6,683 nucleotides of DNA from Actinomycetota bacterium. Its GTDB lineage: Bacteria; Actinomycetota; Acidimicrobiia; Spongiisociales; UBA5794. The notes below the pieces were generated by a model. It was not told where the DNA came from and made no database searches. It saw only the letters and a list, made by a program, of their open reading frames with translations. The stretch is from assembly GCA_003648875.1 (NCBI GenBank), contig QMQC01000100.1, positions 1-6,683 on the forward strand. Direction: 5' to 3'. Shown one piece after another: positions 1-5,378 of this stretch. The first letter of the stretch is position 1, and every line of letters starts with the position of its first letter. Position numbers and translations under genes: made by a program.

Positions 1-147
1 CCACCGGACTTCTTCGGATCGCCTGCGCAACGTCCCAGTGTCCGCCACCGGGAGCAGGACTCGCGTGACAGGAATCCCGGACAGAACGGACCTCGAACCC
101 TTGGCGAGACGGTGGTCTGGCTGGTGGGCCTTGATGAGGACGACCAC
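1..147 (-). CDS. Unknown protein, partial, running off the left edge
   Basis: On the minus strand this frame is open from a TAG at 244-246 down to base 1. The part left of the repeat reads like a real protein: alternating hydrophobic stretches such as VVVLIKAHQPDH and GIPVTRVLLPVAD, with roughly 78% G or C at third positions. The first start-type codon is a GTG at 147-145, without a good ribosome binding site. Good codon use continues upstream of it (FDLVEILGDP) to the edge of the tRNA-derived repeat, so the true 5' end may have been replaced when the element inserted. I do not recognise the family. It lies outside the element, in the left flank. A competing plus-strand frame (1-216) is also open but reads less like protein. 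Confidence 0.38.
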   Translation of the reverse strand, partial: MVVLIKAHQPDHRLAKGSRSVLSGIPVTRVLLPVADTGTLRRRSEEVRW

Positions 148-188
148 CGGATCACCGAGAATCTCGACGAGGTCGAACCGTCTGAGGT

Positions 189-231
189 GTGGGCGATACT
201 GGGATCGAACCAGTGACCTCTGCAGTGTGAA
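189..231 (-). repeat. Left 43-bp attachment repeat (tRNA-Val 3' half)
   Basis: This copy is identical to 6556-6598; the match stops at t188/c6555 on one side and g232/t6599 on the other. Read on the minus strand it gives the anticodon loop TTCACAC (anticodon CAC, Val), anticodon stem TGCAG, variable loop AGGTC, T-arm ACTGG-TTCGATC-CCAGT, acceptor strand ATCGCCC and discriminator A; CCA is not encoded. To the right the sequence (ggtttctgg) does not rebuild the anticodon stem, so this copy is only a tRNA 3' fragment. The crossover would lie in or near the anticodon loop. Confidence 0.85.
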
Positions 232-696
232 GGTTTCTGGAGGCTATTTCGCGCGCCTTGGGGACCGGGCCGCTGGGGCGATAGGCCTTGTGCAGTCAGG
301 GTTTCTGCTTCTCATCGTTTCGTGGCGTTTCTCGGTGATTCTCAATGTCATGTGGACGCGATGTGGTCGCGAGGGTCGACCGCGAGTTCGATGGGTCGTG
401 AGAAATTGCCTCGATGCGCACGGCAGGCAAGACGACAACGACGCTCAGAGGTGTGCCCCTGGTCGCTCGAAGTTGGACGGACCGCGGTCAGTCCCATGGG
501 TCGCATGTCATCCGCTGATCCACAGCCAGAATCGGGTGGTTCGGGCTACGTTAGTGATTCGGAAGAAACCATTGTGTCCCTTGGGTTTTCGCCTCTCACT
601 GGTTCGCACTGTTTGGTGTCGTCCCTCATCCTCCCGCGGCCCAAATACGGACCAAACCAGACTGTCGTCGGTCACTCGCTCGTCGGCGGACCGCGC
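232..696. other. Gene-poor left arm of the element
   Basis: I find no convincing gene in this 465-bp stretch. The open frames here read as low-complexity Arg/Ser/Pro-rich translations without ribosome binding sites, and one of them simply translates the tRNA-derived repeat. It contains a short inverted repeat (TCGCG/CGCGA at 367-385) around GGTCGACC. It also holds one copy of a 16-bp motif at 478-493 that recurs with one mismatch at 687-702. As the left end of an integrative element it could hold integrase arm sites, but nothing proves that. Confidence 0.4.
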
Positions 697-955
697 TCAG
701 TCAGTTTCGTAGCAAGGTGGGTGATACGCGATAGCTTTCGGCCCGACCTCGAAGACACCGGTGTGGTGACGCTGCACCTGCCTGACCAGCTCGTCAATGT
801 GTTGCTCGAGCAACTCTACCGCCTCGAGCTGATGGCACCCAAGTAGCACATGTCGGCCGAACGTGAACTTGCGATGGTTGATCAGAACCGCTTCACGGTC
901 TGCTTGCCGGATTCCGGTTGGGATTACGGTGGAGAATCGCCGAAGTCCTGGCGTT
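697..955 (-). pseudogene. Possible IS110-type transposase remnant
   Basis: The minus-strand frame ending at the TGA 697-699 stays open into the next gene but has no usable start. It encodes a stretch containing NHRKFTFGRHVLLGCHQLEA followed by VELLEQHIDELVRQVQ. This resembles the linker of IS110-family transposases between the DEDD (RuvC-like) domain and the Transposase_20 domain: a short 'grFt..H..ll' motif followed by a Leu/Ile heptad helix. The downstream Transposase_20 sequence (usually opening with an 'IPGV' motif) is missing; the frame ends in VGPKAIAYHPPCYETD and stops. If correct, it is a fragment with both ends lost. Two tiny plus-strand frames (721-846 and 850-1008) cover the same DNA and are alternatives. 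The match is from memory of family patterns, not from an alignment. Confidence 0.3.
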
Positions 956-1348
956 TCAGGTGTCGGCTGAGGTTTCCCGTTGGGCGTACGATGCGGAGCT
1001 CCCGATGAGAATCGTGAAGAAGAGCGTCACCACGACGACCATTGAGAAGTACGCGTCGCTACCGTTGTATGTGTCGGCGACTTTTTCCCACACGACGCCG
1101 ACAAGAAGCAGCGCCGGAATCAATACAAACGGCCATACCAAGTCTCTCCGCTCTTCCAGTTTCGCGGTGATACTCCATTCGAGCCATGCCACTGCAATGA
1201 ATACGGCTCCAAGGCCACGGGCCCAGTAGGACGACGTGTCCCAATCGAAGACCGTCCCAATTACGAAGTCCGGGATGAAGAAGAACGAAAGCCCATAGAT
1301 TGCATAGGCGATGGCTTGAAACCGCATCGCACCGCGTAGAACATTCAC
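956..1348 (-). CDS. Small four-helix integral membrane protein
   Basis: The product is 130 aa if the GTG at 1348-1346 is used. That start is preferred because GAAGG lies 7 bases upstream. A GTG five codons earlier (1363) is possible but lacks a good site. Four hydrophobic segments are visible at about residues 9-27 (AIAYAIYGLSFFFIPDFVIG), 42-58 (ARGLGAVFIAVAWLEW), 68-85 (WPFVLIPALLLVGVVW) and 97-116 (FSMVVVVTLFFTILIG), with charged loops (KLEERRD) between. It should sit in the cytoplasmic membrane. No catalytic motif is seen and I do not recognise the family. The start overlaps the stop of the 58-aa gene (GTGA), implying coupled translation. It is the last convincing gene of the minus-strand set, so it could be the output of the regulator encoded upstream. 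Confidence 0.75.
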   Translation of the reverse strand: MNVLRGAMRFQAIAYAIYGLSFFFIPDFVIGTVFDWDTSSYWARGLGAVFIAVAWLEWSITAKLEERRDLVWPFVLIPALLLVGVVWEKVADTYNGSDAYFSMVVVVTLFFTILIGSSASYAQRETSADT

Positions 1349-1521
1349 TGTGCTACCTTCCACTCACCCACGAGGAAGCTGTGCTCGCAGGAAACTCTCC
1401 GTTCGGGTTCATACTGCCGTCTGGGCAATCTCTTGATGGCTGTACTCGATGGCGCCAGATCGCCGAACTGCATCGGTTGTCGTGCTCTCATCATCGACTT
1501 CTGAAGTCGGCTGATCCTCAT
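1345..1521 (-). CDS. 58-aa basic protein, coupled to membrane protein
   Basis: This short frame starts with ATG at 1521-1519, preceded by a strong ribosome binding site GAGGAG (1533-1528) with six bases of spacing. It ends in a TGA (1347-1345) that overlaps the GTG of the membrane-protein gene as GTGA. That arrangement is typical of translational coupling and is the main reason to call it. The product is basic, beginning MRISRLQKSMMRARQPMQFG and rich in Arg and Lys through about residue 42; it has one Cys near residue 45 and no membrane segment. I recognise no family. Third-position GC is only about 64%, lower than in the integrase, so it could instead be a leader peptide whose translation opens the downstream start. 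Confidence 0.45.
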   Translation of the reverse strand: MRISRLQKSMMRARQPMQFGDLAPSSTAIKRLPRRQYEPERRVSCEHSFLVGEWKVAQ

Positions 1522-1541
1522 GTCCCGCTCCTCGCCTAGTT

Positions 1542-1557
1542 GACGGGTTCACCCGTC
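1542..1557 (-). terminator. GC-rich hairpin between minus-strand genes
   Basis: GACGGG and CCCGTC form a perfect 6-bp stem around a 4-base loop. It lies 59 bp past the stop of the 1910-1617 gene and just upstream of the ribosome binding site of the 58-aa gene. There is no T-run on either side, so it would be at best a weak or factor-assisted terminator, or an attenuator/mRNA-processing hairpin ahead of the small gene. The stem is seen; the role is inferred. Confidence 0.3.
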
Positions 1558-1616
1558 GGCTGCTGCCATGAGACCTCAGCACCATCAATGAACACTCAAA
1601 AGAGACTCAAACCCCG

Positions 1617-1910
1617 TCAATCGATGGCAACGGTCCGCTGAAGCAGGTCCACGACATCGTCCACATTGTCGGTATCTGAGGCGACGACAATGTGAACGTT
1701 CGACAGGTCGAGTGCGTCGAGGATGACGGGGGACCACTTCTGAATCGATACCACGCGTGTGAAGCGGCCAAGGCGAACCAGCAGGGAAATCGCCATGTCG
1801 TCGCTGGCACCCACGATGACAACCGTGTCAGGACAACGTGACGGTCCGGCTTCAGTGATTTCGATCGTCACACCGTCAACGACGATTGTGTGGTGGCGGA
1901 ACTCTGGCAT
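1617..1910 (-). CDS. Small unknown protein downstream of the regulator
   Basis: The frame gives 97 aa from the ATG at 1910-1908, or 105 aa from tandem GTG codons at 1934-1929. Neither start has a clear ribosome binding site. I prefer the ATG because the longer version would translate a 7-bp-armed inverted repeat (1913-1931). The sequence is well-behaved protein: an N-terminal strand pair (TIVVDGVTIEITEAG), a hydrophobic strand (DTVVIVGASDD), a helix (AISLLVRLGRF), a further strand (NVHIVVASDTD) and a terminal helix (VDDVVDLLQRTV). This alternating beta/alpha pattern suggests a small Rossmann-like fold. The opening is reminiscent of alpha/beta-hydrolase N-termini, but there is no nucleophile elbow (GxSxG) and the length is too short for an enzyme of that type. 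It follows the regulator gene by 46 bp on the same strand, so co-transcription is likely. Confidence 0.6.
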   Translation of the reverse strand: MPEFRHHTIVVDGVTIEITEAGPSRCPDTVVIVGASDDMAISLLVRLGRFTRVVSIQKWSPVILDALDLSNVHIVVASDTDNVDDVVDLLQRTVAID

Positions 1911-1912
1911 CA

Positions 1913-1931
1913 GTGACAGTGTGCCTGTCAC
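1913..1931 (-). promoter_or_regulatory. Inverted repeat at the 5' end of the small gene
   Basis: GTGACAG and CTGTCAC form a perfect 7-bp inverted repeat separated by five bases. It lies between the regulator stop (1957) and the ATG at 1910. It could be an internal operator or an RNA hairpin tuning expression between regulator and downstream genes. No T-run follows, which argues against a simple terminator. Confidence 0.3.
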
Positions 1932-1956
1932 CACTCAACGGCGGCTCAAGGGAACC

Positions 1957-4737
1957 TCACTCCGCGTCGAGGTAGGCCATTGCCTGGGAGATGAGTAGTT
2001 CTCGGTCCCACAGACGCCCCTCGTCTCGCGCAACGACGAGTTCCTGTCGATCGGCTATCGCCTCGACCCACGAGTAGAACCCCACGTGGAACCGCTCGTA
2101 GGGGGCCTGAATGGTCGAGATGTTGAGACGAAGGGTCTCAATACCACCGACTAGTCGCGCTGCATCAAGATCTCGACCGTCGGCCACAAGGTATGCCGCA
2201 ACCCCTTCGAACGTGTGAGCGAGACAGGCCCAATTCCCTGGCGCGTGATGCGCCCGTATCGCGTCGACAAGGTCGATGCCGGCATTCTCGACTCGACCCA
2301 ATCGGACCAAGGCGTTTGCACGCAGCTCCAGAGAGTGACCCACGAGCGTCGGATTCCCATCGGGCCCGGCTGCTTCGATCAAACGACTCAGGGTCGCAAT
2401 TCCGTCATCTGGATCGTCTATTGACACTATGGCACTGATCAGCATCGTCGTGAGGGCAATGCCAGGTCGGTACTCGGCCTGGAGCATGAGATCTCGAGAC
2501 CGCGACCACAACGCAAGAATCTCATCCTGATTGTCGTAGTCACCCGAGACGGACGCAACGGCAAGGTAGTAGTAGGCCCATCCGAGAGCGATGGGTTCGT
2601 CGAGAGGTTTGAGCAGGTCAACTGCTCGTCGGGCAGAGTCGACAGCATCGTTGAGTCGTCCGATCCGGACTAGCGTTGTCGCTCTGGCGGTCAACGCTCG
2701 TCCCATCTGCAGATCGCTCAGCACGGGCTCTGCATCCAGGAGCCGATCAAGCCAGCCTGCGCCTTCGAAGTGCATGGCGTTCAGGTACCAGAACCGCGAC
2801 AGGGCGGTAGCCGTCTTCAGCCCGACGTCAGGCTGTCCGCTTTCGATCGACCAATTCATGGCTGCGCGTATGTCGTCGAGAGCAAAGGCCAGCTTGGCCA
2901 CGGCTGTCACCTGATCGTCGCCCATGAGCTTGGGTGACTCAGACACGCAGTAGTTCGTCGCCCACCCGAGGTGACGCGTTCTGAGCTCATTGAGGCGATT
3001 CGATGACGTCAGCTGTTCCCATGCGAAGTGACGCAGCGTCTCGAGAAGCCGGAATCGTCGCTCGGTTCCGGCGATCGGCTGGACCATCGATCGACCAACG
3101 AGACCGTCGATGACGTCGAGCACTTCATCGACTGTGAGCCCGGTCACGGTCGCCGCTGCATCGATCGTGAACCCACCGACGAACACGCCAAGTTGGTCAA
3201 AGAAGACCTTCATCCCCTCATCGAGATGACCGTAGCTCCACTCGATCGTCGCACGAAGCGTGCGGTGCCTTGGAAGGGCGCCCCTTCCACCGCCCGTAAG
3301 CACGTCGAGCCTCTCGCTCAAGCGTCGATCGAGCTCCCGCGGTGTGTGTGCTCGCGACCGAGCCGCCGCGAGCTCGATAGCCAGCGGAATCCCATCGAGG
3401 TGCCGGCACACCGACGCAACGTCCGGCGCATTCTCTTCAGTCAGTTGGAAGGATGGATAGGTCGCTTTTGCTCGCTGCACGAACAGATCACAGGCCTCCG
3501 ACCCCACGATCTCCGCGAATGTGTCCGCAACATCGGGAATCGTGAGCGACGGAACACGCCACGCGATCTCAGCCTCGATCTGGAGCACTTCGCGGCTCGT
3601 TGCAATGATCCTCACACCGGCATTCCGAGAGAGCAACAGGTCTGTCGCAGCTGCTACCGCATCGATGAGATGGTCGCAGTTATCGAGGACGATAAGCAAT
3701 CGCTTCTCGCCGATCACCTCTGTCAATGCATCCTCCAACGGACGAAGAGCCGGTGGCTCAACCCCGAGAGTGGCCGCGATCGCGGGCAGAACAAGCTGCG
3801 CGCTCTCGAGCCGAGAAAGATCGATGAACCACACACCCTCGGAATAGGCTGGCAAAGCCAAACGCGCCACTGCGATGCCGAGCCTGGTCTTGCCGACTCC
3901 ACCGGATCCGGTCAAGGTAACGAGCCGGGACTCCTCCAGAAGGTCCAAGACCTCAGTGACATGTGCCGCTCGCCCGACAAGTGACGACATCTCAGACGGG
4001 AGGTTGTTCAATGTCGTCACCGGGCGCGCAAGGGATGGATTTTGGAGCAGTATCCGCTCTTCGAGGACTGTCAGTGCCGTGCTCGGCTCGATTCCCAGCT
4101 CCTCGCCAAGAACAGTCTTCAGTCGTGTGAACGCGCGCAATGCCTCGGTCTGTCTCCCGGTCTGGTAGAGCGCGGTCATGTAATGGGCCCAGAAGGCCTC
4201 GTGGTAGGGGTGATCGGCGACCGCGCGCTCCATATCGACCACAACCGCCTCTGCATCACCAGCAGCAAGTCGCGACGACGCAAGTTCGCCGATGGCGCGA
4301 ATCCGCAGCTGTTCCCATCGGGCCACGAAACCACGTGCCCACTCATCGTCTGCAAGGTCGCCAAGAGGGGGACCACGCCAGAGATCCAGAGCATCCACGA
4401 GAGTCTTCGTGTCCTGTTCGTCGCTTGCGATCGCCGACTCAAACCTCTCGACGTCCGTCTCGATCAGGAGCCGATAGCCGTCCCCACCGCTCTCGAGGAA
4501 TCCCGACCGGTCAGGGTCGATGAGACGCCTCAGGTTCGAGACATATGTTTGGAGGGAGTGTGTGGCCGCCGCAGGAGGTGAATCTCCCCAAAGTGCAACG
4601 ATGCACCTGTCGAGTGAGACGCGCTGGCCATCGTGGGCAGCAAGCAGAGCCACCAGCGTTCGCTGTTTCCGCCCGCCCAAGTCGATCTGGTCCTCGCCGT
4701 CAACGGCGTCGACCGGTCCCAGCAAACGAACCTGCAC
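1957..4737 (-). CDS. AfsR-like regulator: winged helix, BTAD, NB-ARC, TPR
   Basis: This is a 926-aa cytoplasmic transcription regulator. The GTG start at 4737-4735 has GGGGAG (4748-4743) five bases upstream. Domains in order are: an OmpR/SARP-type winged helix (about 1-92, with LLGPVDA and LQTYVSNLRRLI); the bacterial transcriptional activation domain (about 96-240, helical, ending ELGIEPSTALTVLEERIL); an NB-ARC/STAND ATPase (about 250-480); and a C-terminal winged-helix and TPR-type helical region (about 490-926). The ATPase has Walker A GSGGVGKT (277-284), Walker B LLIVLDNCDH (347-356, Asp352), an SRE sensor (381-383) and the GIPLA motif (449-453), all intact. The tail (AARLVGGIETLR) matches the usual end of AfsR/LuxR-type TPR regulators. 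The family couples ATP or ligand-triggered opening to DNA binding, often at secondary-metabolism or development genes. Here no biosynthetic cluster is present. It heads a minus-strand gene set and diverges from the integrase. Confidence 0.93.
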   Translation of the reverse strand: MQVRLLGPVDAVDGEDQIDLGGRKQRTLVALLAAHDGQRVSLDRCIVALWGDSPPAAATHSLQTYVSNLRRLIDPDRSGFLESGGDGYRLLIETDVERFESAIASDEQDTKTLVDALDLWRGPPLGDLADDEWARGFVARWEQLRIRAIGELASSRLAAGDAEAVVVDMERAVADHPYHEAFWAHYMTALYQTGRQTEALRAFTRLKTVLGEELGIEPSTALTVLEERILLQNPSLARPVTTLNNLPSEMSSLVGRAAHVTEVLDLLEESRLVTLTGSGGVGKTRLGIAVARLALPAYSEGVWFIDLSRLESAQLVLPAIAATLGVEPPALRPLEDALTEVIGEKRLLIVLDNCDHLIDAVAAATDLLLSRNAGVRIIATSREVLQIEAEIAWRVPSLTIPDVADTFAEIVGSEACDLFVQRAKATYPSFQLTEENAPDVASVCRHLDGIPLAIELAAARSRAHTPRELDRRLSERLDVLTGGGRGALPRHRTLRATIEWSYGHLDEGMKVFFDQLGVFVGGFTIDAAATVTGLTVDEVLDVIDGLVGRSMVQPIAGTERRFRLLETLRHFAWEQLTSSNRLNELRTRHLGWATNYCVSESPKLMGDDQVTAVAKLAFALDDIRAAMNWSIESGQPDVGLKTATALSRFWYLNAMHFEGAGWLDRLLDAEPVLSDLQMGRALTARATTLVRIGRLNDAVDSARRAVDLLKPLDEPIALGWAYYYLAVASVSGDYDNQDEILALWSRSRDLMLQAEYRPGIALTTMLISAIVSIDDPDDGIATLSRLIEAAGPDGNPTLVGHSLELRANALVRLGRVENAGIDLVDAIRAHHAPGNWACLAHTFEGVAAYLVADGRDLDAARLVGGIETLRLNISTIQAPYERFHVGFYSWVEAIADRQELVVARDEGRLWDRELLISQAMAYLDAE

Positions 4738-4742
4738 AAGCG

Positions 4743-4772
4743 CTCCCCATTTCAGCGGTGACCCTTACCATA
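4743..4772 (-). promoter_or_regulatory. Regulator leader: SD and possible -10 box
   Basis: The GGGGAG at 4743-4748 is a clear ribosome binding site for the GTG at 4737. TATGGT (minus strand, 4772-4767) is a fair -10 box that would put the start of transcription about 20-25 bases before the gene. The matching -35 position (GTGCCG, 4795-4790) is poor, which would fit a promoter needing an activator. The ribosome site is well supported; the promoter is a weak guess. Confidence 0.3.
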
Positions 4773-4818
4773 TCAGCCAGATTCTGGGACGGCACGGTGC
4801 TGGCGCTCCGCCACCGCC

Positions 4819-4857
4819 GATGTGCACATGTACACATCCCGCAACTTGTTGCATGTG
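4819..4857. promoter_or_regulatory. Adjacent palindromes upstream of the regulator
   Basis: GATGTGCACATGTACACATC (4819-4838) is a 20-bp palindrome with nine of ten pairs matching; the only mismatch is C4825 against A4832. Two bases beyond it is GCAACTTGTTGC (4841-4852), a 5-bp-armed palindrome. ATGTG/CACAT half-sites recur at 4820, 4825, 4833 and 4853. The group lies 80-120 bp upstream of the regulator start, upstream of the possible -10 box. It looks like an operator array for dimeric regulators and would suit autoregulation or control of divergent transcription. SARP-type proteins usually bind direct repeats, so the binder could be a different protein. Confidence 0.42.
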
Positions 4858-4872
4858 CGTGTGTGTTTTGAG

Positions 4873-5184
4873 GGTGCCTGCGCGCTTCCGCGCTGCGAAG
4901 GCCGGCATTGCGGTCGTTCTTCAGATAGTGGCTGTCGTGGGTAGCGGTCATGCGGCTCAGATCCTGTTCTGGGGATTCTTGATCGTGGACCTGCATTGGC
5001 CTACTGGCGTCTGCTGGGTGCGGAATATCGTCCTGTGGCTGGGCCCTGGGCGATCCAGAGAGGGCCTGGACGGCTTGTCTGGCCCCCAAGCGGCCAACTG
5101 GATGAACAAGATCGCCGTCGACGACAGGATCTCCACCGAGGCCAACGAGCGATTCTTGGTTCATATCCAAGGAATAGACCCTCC
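4873..5184 (+). other. Intergenic stretch, possible coding remnant
   Basis: This part of the 641-bp gap between the divergent regulator and integrase genes has no gene I can call with confidence. One plus-strand frame is open from GTG 4874-4876 to TAA 5303-5305 (143 aa). Its middle has high third-position GC and reads plausibly, for example PQAANWMNKIAVDDRISTEA at about 5083-5142. It has no spaced ribosome binding site, and its last 40 codons run through the repeat cluster, where they look non-coding. It may be the tail of an older gene cut by the repeats, or chance in GC-rich DNA. An excisionase gene would be expected near here, but no helix-turn-helix is visible. Confidence 0.22.
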
Positions 5185-5321
5185 AACCCTCTCACCAAAG
5201 TGTCAGCAACCCTCTCACCAGAGTGTTACCAGAGTGTCAAGAACCTCCGACGGGATTCGACGGTCGGCCAGGAACCCTGTGAGAGTGCCGCTCCTGGGGT
5301 TCTAACACTCTGGTGAGAGGG
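5185..5321. repeat. Direct and inverted repeat cluster upstream of int
   Basis: Two direct copies of a 20-bp unit (CCCTCTCACCARAGTGTYA core) begin at 5185 and 5208, a 23-bp period. A third half copy, CCAGAGTGTC, begins at 5229, 11 bp after the same half-site in copy two. A full copy in opposite orientation sits at 5303-5321, forming a perfect 19-bp inverted repeat with 5210-5228. The enclosed 74 bp holds further short stems (CCGAC/GTCGG at 5247-5267; CCAGGA/TCCTGG at 5268-5297). The periods of about one and two helical turns suit cooperative protein binding. Candidates are an operator for the integrase gene, integrase/excisionase arm sites, or the ends of a roughly 112-bp MITE-like insertion. 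No target-site duplication is evident. Confidence 0.65.
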
Positions 5322-5378
5322 GTAAAGGGCATTGTCGTCACCGAGATCGATCCTCGATCCGGCTGATGGGAGGTGCGC

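Noticed and set aside
1..216. Plus-strand frame open from the window edge and ending inside the repeat
   Set aside because: The second half has good codon use, but the first half reads poorly and the opposite minus-strand frame is protein-like along its whole length.
38..712. Long plus-strand frame of 224 codons spanning the left repeat
   Set aside because: It translates the reverse of the tRNA fragment (RYWDRTSDLCSV), is otherwise Arg/Ser-rich with no domain, and has no ribosome binding site.
322..846. Plus-strand frame of 174 codons, and a shorter version from the GTG at 721
   Set aside because: Only the last 40 codons look coding, and this DNA also reads as a plausible transposase fragment on the minus strand.
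850..1008. 52-codon plus-strand frame starting four bases after the previous stop
   Set aside because: It runs antisense into the membrane-protein gene, has no clear ribosome binding site and moderate codon bias.
1495..1509. 15-bp palindrome CGACTTCTGAAGTCG
   Set aside because: It falls inside the 58-aa gene; one short palindrome of this size is not enough to call an operator there.
3028..3984. 318-codon plus-strand frame opposite the regulator
   Set aside because: It is the antisense shadow of the NB-ARC/TPR coding sequence, whose motifs are intact on the minus strand.
232..5372. CRISPR array, phage structural, conjugation or toxin-antitoxin genes
   Set aside because: Looked for on both strands; no regularly spaced repeats with spacers and no recognisable protein motifs of these classes.
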